This document shows, in pieces, positions 59,791 to 64,000 of a stretch of 64,000 nucleotides of DNA (its first letter is position 1; every line of letters starts with the position of its first letter). This DNA is from Nannocystis punicea (lineage in GTDB: Bacteria; Myxococcota_A; Polyangia; Nannocystales; Nannocystaceae). A program made the position numbers and the translations under genes. The notes under the pieces were generated by a model. The model was not told the DNA's origin, ran no database searches, and worked only from the letters and a program-made list of their open reading frames with translations. Location of the stretch: assembly GCF_026965555.1 (NCBI RefSeq), contig NZ_CP114040.1, positions 3,038,001-3,102,000 of the forward strand, written 5' to 3'.

Positions 59791-61956
59791 GTGGCGACGC
59801 CTGACGAGCCGAGCGAACCCGCCGAGATCACTCGCTCCGCCGCGGCCTCGCGGCTCGTGTACTTGCTGCCCGTGATCGGCGCGCCGCTCGGGATGGGCGC
59901 GGCCATCTTCGCGTCGTTCGCGATCGCGGGGTGGCACGTGACGCACTCGGCGATCGTGCAGGTCGAGCCGCAGTGGGTCGCAGGCGAGCCGGTGGCCGCG
60001 CGCGTGCAAGTCCTCGACGGCGGCGGTCAGGCCGTGCCGGACGCGCAGGTCGAGGCGACGCTGCGCCGCGGCGAGGAGCGCGCTCCGCTCGGCACGCTGC
60101 GCGACGCGGCCGGGGTGGGGACGGCGCAGGGGCGTCTGACGGCCCCTGGGTGGGCTCCGGGCCCGGCGAAGCTGGAGCTGGCGATCGCCGCGCACGAGCA
60201 GTTCCGCGAGGAGGTCGAGGTCGAGCTGGTCGCGTCTCGCGCGCCTCGCCGCGGGACGCCGACGGTGTCGGGTTCGACAAAAAATTACGCAGATGACACC
60301 GAATCGCAGCCCGAGAAGCTGCGCATCGTGCTGCGTCCGCTGGGCCGCCTGGTCGCCGGCTTCGAGAACGCGCTGGTCGCTCGCGTGACCGACCCCGAGG
60401 GCAAGCCGCACCGCGGGCCCGTCGAGGTCCGCCTGCTCGACGGCGAATTCGGCCGGCACAAGGCGGCCCGCGACGCGCCGGCGACGGTGGTCCGCGGCGA
60501 GACCGACGCGGCCGGGCTGGTCCGCGTCGACGGGCTGCTGGCCACCGACGTGGTCCGCTTCGAGGTGCGCGCGCTCGCCGGCGCGGAGGATATGTCCCAA
60601 GCGACAGGTGCGAAGGAGCCTGGCGCGAAGGATATGTCTGCTGGGACAGGTCCGAAGAGGCAGGCGAAGAGCGGGGCGAAGGACGCGACGGCGGGCGGAG
60701 CGAAGGACGCGAGCGCGACGGCGGGCGGAGCGAAGGACGCGAGCGCGACGGCGGCGGGCAAAGCGAAGGACGCGAGCGCGACGGCAGGCGCGAGCGGGAC
60801 GGCGAAGGACGCGAGCGCGACGGCGGCGGGCAAAGCGAAGGACGCGAGCGCGACGGCAGGCGCGAGCGGGACGGCGAAGGCAGCGGGCGCGAGCGCGGAG
60901 GCGGCGGGGGCTGCCCAGGCGAAGGGCGCCGCGGAGGCCGGAGCGGGCGCGACAGCGGGCGCGAGCGCGGCGGCGGCGGGCGGAGCGACGGCTGCAGGCG
61001 CGGGCGGGACGGCGAAGGCAGCGGGCGCGAGCGCGGAGGCGGGGGCTGCCCAGGCGAAGGGCGCCGCGGAGGCCGGTGCGGGGGCGACCACGGACGCGAG
61101 TTCGGAGCCGCCGGCGATCGCGGCGCGGAAGTTCCGCATGGTCAGCTTCGCGGGCGCGGTGACGGTCGACGCGTCGCCGTGGACGGCGGGGGTCGGCGAC
61201 GCGCTGACGATCAAGGCGCGCGGGCTGCGGCCGAAGCGGGCGGTGTTCGTCGACGTGCGCGGGCCCGACGGGGCGTGGGTCGACACGCTCGAGCCGCCGG
61301 TGGTCGGGCCGGAGCCGCCGCGCACGTGGTCGTCGGCGGGGCTGCAGCCGGGGCTGGTGCAGGTCGAGGCGTATCACTTCACCAATGCGCCGGGCGAGTC
61401 GTCGGCGCTGGCGCGGGTGGTCCTCGGGCCGGGCGCGGGGCAGGGGCCGCCGCTGTCGACCCTGATCGCGCTGCAGCGCGAGCGGCTGGCGATGCCGCGG
61501 GTCGAGAAGGACTTCGACGCCGGGCTCGAGGGCAAGTACCTCGACGCGCTGGCGACCGCGAGCCTCGACCCGGAGGCGCGCGAGCGGGCCGAGGCGTGGC
61601 TGATCGGGACGCTGCCGGTCGAGATCCACGGGCCGCCGACGGCGCTGACGACCCGCGGCCGCGAGGACGAGGACATGACGGCGCTGCGCCGGCTGTGGGC
61701 CGGGCGCGTGCGCCTGCTGCTGCTCGGCGGCGGCGGGCTGTTCCTGGCCGTGACGACGCTGCTCATCGTCGTCAGCCACCGCGGCGCGGCCGAACGGCTG
61801 GCCCGGGAGATGGTCGGCCAGGGCCCGGAGGTCGCGGTCGAGGTCCGCAAGGCCCAGCGCGCGGTGCTGTGGCGCGCGCTCGGGCTGCTGCTGTCGATGG
61901 CGTTCGGGCTGGTGCTGACGGCGGCGGTGCTCGACAAGCTGTTCTGGCAGACATGA
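59791..61956 (+). CDS. Large membrane protein with repetitive Ala/Lys/Gly linker
   Basis: 721 residues from GTG 59791. Membrane segment at 20-45 (LVYLLPVIGAPLGMGAAIFA), then a periplasmic beta-sandwich (AARVQVLDGGGQAVPDAQVE, Ig/MG2-like), a second beta domain (PHRGPVEVRLLDGEF), a low-complexity linker (about residues 265-435, with units such as GAKDASATAG), a third beta domain, and two C-terminal membrane segments (LLLLGGGGLFLAVTTLLIVV, LGLLLSMAFGLVLTAAVLDK). The linker begins with a translated 14-bp repeat array (84 bp, 28 codons). Resembles a membrane-spanning surface scaffold; function unknown. Divergent from ugd. Confidence 0.78.
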   Translation: MATPDEPSEPAEITRSAAASRLVYLLPVIGAPLGMGAAIFASFAIAGWHVTHSAIVQVEPQWVAGEPVAARVQVLDGGGQAVPDAQVEATLRRGEERAPLGTLRDAAGVGTAQGRLTAPGWAPGPAKLELAIAAHEQFREEVEVELVASRAPRRGTPTVSGSTKNYADDTESQPEKLRIVLRPLGRLVAGFENALVARVTDPEGKPHRGPVEVRLLDGEFGRHKAARDAPATVVRGETDAAGLVRVDGLLATDVVRFEVRALAGAEDMSQATGAKEPGAKDMSAGTGPKRQAKSGAKDATAGGAKDASATAGGAKDASATAAGKAKDASATAGASGTAKDASATAAGKAKDASATAGASGTAKAAGASAEAAGAAQAKGAAEAGAGATAGASAAAAGGATAAGAGGTAKAAGASAEAGAAQAKGAAEAGAGATTDASSEPPAIAARKFRMVSFAGAVTVDASPWTAGVGDALTIKARGLRPKRAVFVDVRGPDGAWVDTLEPPVVGPEPPRTWSSAGLQPGLVQVEAYHFTNAPGESSALARVVLGPGAGQGPPLSTLIALQRERLAMPRVEKDFDAGLEGKYLDALATASLDPEARERAEAWLIGTLPVEIHGPPTALTTRGREDEDMTALRRLWAGRVRLLLLGGGGLFLAVTTLLIVVSHRGAAERLAREMVGQGPEVAVEVRKAQRAVLWRALGLLLSMAFGLVLTAAVLDKLFWQT
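60588..60671. repeat. 14-bp array, 6 units, translated in frame
   Basis: TATG, CAGG, CCTG, TATG, CAGG and CAGG at 60591, 60605, 60619, 60633, 60647 and 60661. Exactly 84 bp, so it fits the reading frame; translation DMSQATGAKEPGAKDMSAGT. Confidence 0.88.
60691..61092 (+). repeat. Intragenic tandem repeats (30 bp and 72 bp)
   Basis: A 30-bp unit (beginning GCGGGCGGAGCGAAGGACG) occurs twice at 60691 and 60721. A 72-bp unit starting GCGGCGGGCAAAGCG occurs at 60751 and 60823. A third motif (GCGGGCGCGAGCGCGGAGG) recurs at 60883 and 61021. All periods are multiples of 3, so the frame is kept and the encoded Ala/Lys/Gly linker can vary in length. Confidence 0.8.
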
Positions 61957-62214
61957 GCGAGAGGCCACGTTGTTCGGCGGCGCTCGGCGGGTCGGACACG
62001 CTGTTTCGGAGGACATGACCGAAGGGGCATGTCCTCTGGCCCGGCGCGGCCGGACAACACGGGCCTGGAGACATGACCGAAAGGCCGCGTCACGAGGGCG
62101 CCCGCGGCGTCGCTCGACGAGCCGGTTCCTGGGACATGACCGAGCGGCCAGGTCCTCCGTCGCCGGCAACGTGCAGGTGTCCTTGAGGACAGGGCGGAGC
62201 GGACAGGCCGACGA
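61949..62214. repeat. Cluster of 14-bp family members
   Basis: Pairs at 61952/61966, 62014/62028, 62135/62149 and 62190/62204 keep 14-bp spacing; single CATG at 62072 and CAGG at 62174. They occupy the whole gap between the 721-aa gene and the Hpt gene; no gene is present. Confidence 0.75.
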
Positions 62215-62565
62215 TCAGGCGAAGGCCTTGCGCAGGCGCTGCTCGAGCTCGTCGAGGGCGGCGCGGAAGGCGTCGATCCGCGGGCCGAGGATGGCGAGGT
62301 TCTCGGGGACCGCCAGCTCCTCGATGTCGCGGCCGTATTCGAGCAGCGGGCCGCCCGACAGATTGGCGAGGGTACCGACCACGCGGTGGGCGATCCGTCG
62401 CACGCACGCGGCGTCGCCGGCCGCGAGGGCGGTGGCGAATTCCTCGTGGATCTGCGGCAGATCGGCGGAGAAGAGGCCGACGAGCATCGCCAGCAGGTCG
62501 CGACGACCGCCGAGACGCGCGAGCAGTTCGGCCTCGTCGACCTCTACAGGAGGCGGCGCATGCAC
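62215..62565 (-). CDS. Histidine-containing phosphotransfer (Hpt) domain protein
   Basis: 116 residues from GTG 62565. One Hpt domain: VDEAELLARLGGRRDLLAML, VGLFSADLPQIHEEFATALA, DAACVRRIAHRVVGTLANLS, then ELEQRLRKAFA. The active histidine in IAHRVVGTLANL is present, but the usual lysine of HxLKG is Val. Expected role: phosphate relay between a hybrid histidine kinase and a response regulator. The frame stays open to an ATG at 62832 that overlaps the start of the divergent gene; the added 89 residues are low complexity, so the short form is preferred with reservation. Confidence 0.8.
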   Translation of the reverse strand: MHAPPPVEVDEAELLARLGGRRDLLAMLVGLFSADLPQIHEEFATALAAGDAACVRRIAHRVVGTLANLSGGPLLEYGRDIEELAVPENLAILGPRIDAFRAALDELEQRLRKAFA

Positions 62566-62830
62566 GCCTTCATCCTCGCGGATCTCGGCGCGCGGCGCAA
62601 GCTCGCGGCGCGTCGCGAAGCCCGCTTCGCTGCCTGCTTCGCCGGGCGAGCGGCGCTGGGATCGCTCGCTCGTGGGCGAGGTGTGACTCGCCCGCGGGAA
62701 CGATGTTGCCGACGAACCAGCGAGCCGAGCGGGCGGCGAATCGGCGGCGCGGCGCGCGAGCGGCGGGCCCGGGGACGCAGTTCCGGCCGATTCCTTGGGC
62801 GCCGGATCGGCCGTGTTATGGTGCGACCTC
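62566..62830. promoter_or_regulatory. Divergent region, Hpt and nucleotidyltransferase
   Basis: 265 bp. A TTGGGC...GTTATG pair about 40-20 bp before the ATG at 62831 could be a -35/-10 set, spacing near 17. If the Hpt gene starts at 62832 instead, the region is coding. Confidence 0.35.
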
Positions 62831-63823
62831 ATGAACGCTCCGCGCGCGATGATCCTCGCCGCCGGCCTCGGCACACGCCTCGGCGGGCTCAGTGCCGTGC
62901 GCCCGAAGCCGATGCTGCCGGTCTGCGGCGCGCCGCTGGTCCGCTGGGTGACGCTGTGGCTGCGCTCGCAGGGGGTGCGCGAGGTGGTGGTCAACCTGCA
63001 TCACCTCGGCGACCAGATCGAGGCCGAGCTCGGCGACGGGTCGAAGCTCGGGATGGCGATCGCCTACTCGCGCGAGGACGGCGAGATCCTCGGGACAGGT
63101 GGCGCGCTCCGCCACGCGCGTCACCTGCTCGACGACGGCAGCGGCGCGCCGATCGTGGTCGTCAACGGCAAGATCTTGCTCGAGCTCGAGCTGGCTCGCG
63201 TGCTCGCGGTTCACCGTGCGGCGCACGCCGAGGCGACGATGGTGCTGCGCCCCGACCCCGAGGCGGAGCGCTGGGGGAGCCTGCGCGTCGACGATTCGGG
63301 GCAGGTCGTGGGTTTGCTCGGGGCGCTCCGACCCGGCGCCGAGGCAGCCGAGCCGCTGATGTTCACGGGGGTTCATGTCCTCGAGCCGCGGTTCTTGGAC
63401 CGCATCCCTCCGCAAGGCCCGCAGTGCGTGATCCGCACTGCGTACACGGAGCTGTTCCATAGCGGTCGCGGTCTCGCCGGGGTGGTGACCCGCGATTACT
63501 GGTGGGAGCACTCGACGGTGCAGCGCTACCTGCAGGGCGTGGCCAACGTGCTGGAGGGCCGGGTGCGGCTACCCTACGCGGAGCGCCACCTGCGAGGTGC
63601 TGCGCCCGGCGCGACCATCGGTGCGGGGGCGCACGTCGACCCGACGGCGTGGATCGGCGAGGGCGCCGTGATCGGCGCAGGCGCGCACGTGGGACCGCGG
63701 GTGCAGATCGGTGACAGGGCCGTGATCGCCCCCGGGGTGCGCCTGCGCGACGCGATCGTGTGGGACGGGGTCGAGGTGACGCGCGATGTCGAGTGCGCGG
63801 TGATGTCCGAAGGGACAGGTTGA
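62831..63823 (+). CDS. Sugar-phosphate nucleotidyltransferase with hexapeptide tail
   Basis: 330 residues. The GT-A-like nucleotidyltransferase domain begins MNAPRAMILAAGLGTRLGGL, SAVRPKPMLPVCGAPLVRW (G-x-G-T-R-x...K-P), then TGGALRHARHLLDDGS, VVVNGKILLELEL and LMFTGVHVLEPRFLDRIP. From about residue 258, left-handed beta-helix hexapeptides follow (GATIGAGAHVDPTAWIGEGA, VIGAGAHVGPRVQIGDRAVI). It resembles mannose-1-phosphate guanylyltransferase/MurU-type enzymes making NDP-sugars for polysaccharide or cell-wall recycling. The C-terminal VMSEGTG and stop are formed by a 14-bp repeat pair. Confidence 0.9.
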   Translation: MNAPRAMILAAGLGTRLGGLSAVRPKPMLPVCGAPLVRWVTLWLRSQGVREVVVNLHHLGDQIEAELGDGSKLGMAIAYSREDGEILGTGGALRHARHLLDDGSGAPIVVVNGKILLELELARVLAVHRAAHAEATMVLRPDPEAERWGSLRVDDSGQVVGLLGALRPGAEAAEPLMFTGVHVLEPRFLDRIPPQGPQCVIRTAYTELFHSGRGLAGVVTRDYWWEHSTVQRYLQGVANVLEGRVRLPYAERHLRGAAPGATIGAGAHVDPTAWIGEGAVIGAGAHVGPRVQIGDRAVIAPGVRLRDAIVWDGVEVTRDVECAVMSEGTG

Positions 63824-63826
63824 TTC
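63799..63826. repeat. 14-bp array, 2 units, over a stop codon
   Basis: GATG at 63802 and CAGG at 63816 (gatgtccgaagggacagg), 14 bp apart; supplies the last codons and stop of the nucleotidyltransferase gene. Confidence 0.75.
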
Positions 63827-63905
63827 GGCAGCCCGGGCGGACGCGAGCGCGCGCGCTTCGGCCGATACCTTGACGATGTTCGCGCCGGTCCGCTATGTCC
63901 GGCCA

Positions 63906-64000
63906 ATGCATCTTTTCAAAATGACCCTGGGCGCGGCGCTGGTCGCGGGCTCGCTGTCCGGCTGCGTGATCAGCACCGGTGGCACCGACACCAACTTCAC
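63906..64000 (+). CDS. Putative lipoprotein, cut by window end
   Basis: Only the first 31 codons are inside. MHLFKMTLGAALVAGSLSGC is a lipoprotein signal with lipobox L-S-G-C, followed by VISTGGTDTNFT, the start of a Gly/Thr-rich tail as in other lipoproteins here. Confidence 0.72.
   Translation, partial: MHLFKMTLGAALVAGSLSGCVISTGGTDTNF

Overview
The window reads as chromosome of a Nannocystis-like myxobacterium (suborder Nannocystineae). This is inferred from strongly GC-rich DNA with G/C-ending codons, many lipoproteins whose lipobox cysteine is followed by long Ser/Thr/Gly/Asp tails, a FG-GAP protein with a MYXO-CTERM-like tail, several Ser/Thr kinase-like proteins, and lipid enzymes with SCP2 sterol-carrier domains. 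No phage or plasmid backbone and no rRNA are visible.

Layout. 0-9 kb: truncated SDR, orphan Fis-type HTH protein, lipoprotein, cupin, old-yellow-enzyme reductase, zinc-ribbon/Cys-rich surface protein, FG-GAP protein starting at TTG, and panB. 9.5-11.4 kb: ankyrin protein and a reverse-strand tRNA cluster (Glu-CTC, Glu-TTC, Asn-GTT). 11.8-19.5 kb: lipoprotein, kinase-like protein, then a lipid operon (SDR+hydratase+3xSCP2 protein, SCP-x thiolase, acyl-CoA thioesterase) and a small beta-barrel candidate. 19.5-24.2 kb: two relatively A/T-rich secreted-protein genes, an esterase, and a Tat-exported archaemetzincin. 24.6-28.7 kb: two related kinase-zinc ribbon-membrane proteins. 28.8-32.1 kb: SDR/AraC divergent pair and a quinone reductase. 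32.1-38.2 kb: accessory segment with an IS21 istA relic, an AhpD-like protein, RclC-like membrane protein, RclR-like regulator, a second quinone reductase, alpha/beta hydrolase and CGNR regulator. It is flanked by a full quinone reductase gene and a copy of that gene's last 250 bp. 38.6-47.5 kb: lipoproteins, a tail-collar protein, a MbnP/cytochrome/MbnH metallo-protein operon, and three paralogous lipoproteins in a row. 47.6-52 kb: Lhr helicase. 52-58 kb: two TIG/PPC-type exported proteins (one with a collagen-like stretch), an SRPBCC protein and small exported proteins. 58.4-64 kb: ugd, a large membrane protein with a repetitive linker, an Hpt domain protein, a sugar nucleotidyltransferase, and a truncated lipoprotein.

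The most striking feature is a dispersed repeat family I do not recognise. Its 14-bp unit, approximately GGRCATGYCC plus four variable bases, is repeated in exact 14-bp phase in about forty small arrays of 2 to 7 units. The 10-bp core is itself palindromic, and neighbouring units can pair as TGTCC-N4-GGACA hairpins. Arrays lie mostly between genes, often touching a stop or start codon. Several lie inside reading frames (kinase, Lhr helicase, the 721-aa membrane protein), where they are translated. None is seen inside the core of the 32.8-37.9 kb accessory segment. Reading was by eye only. Starts, family names and repeat counts need computation to confirm.
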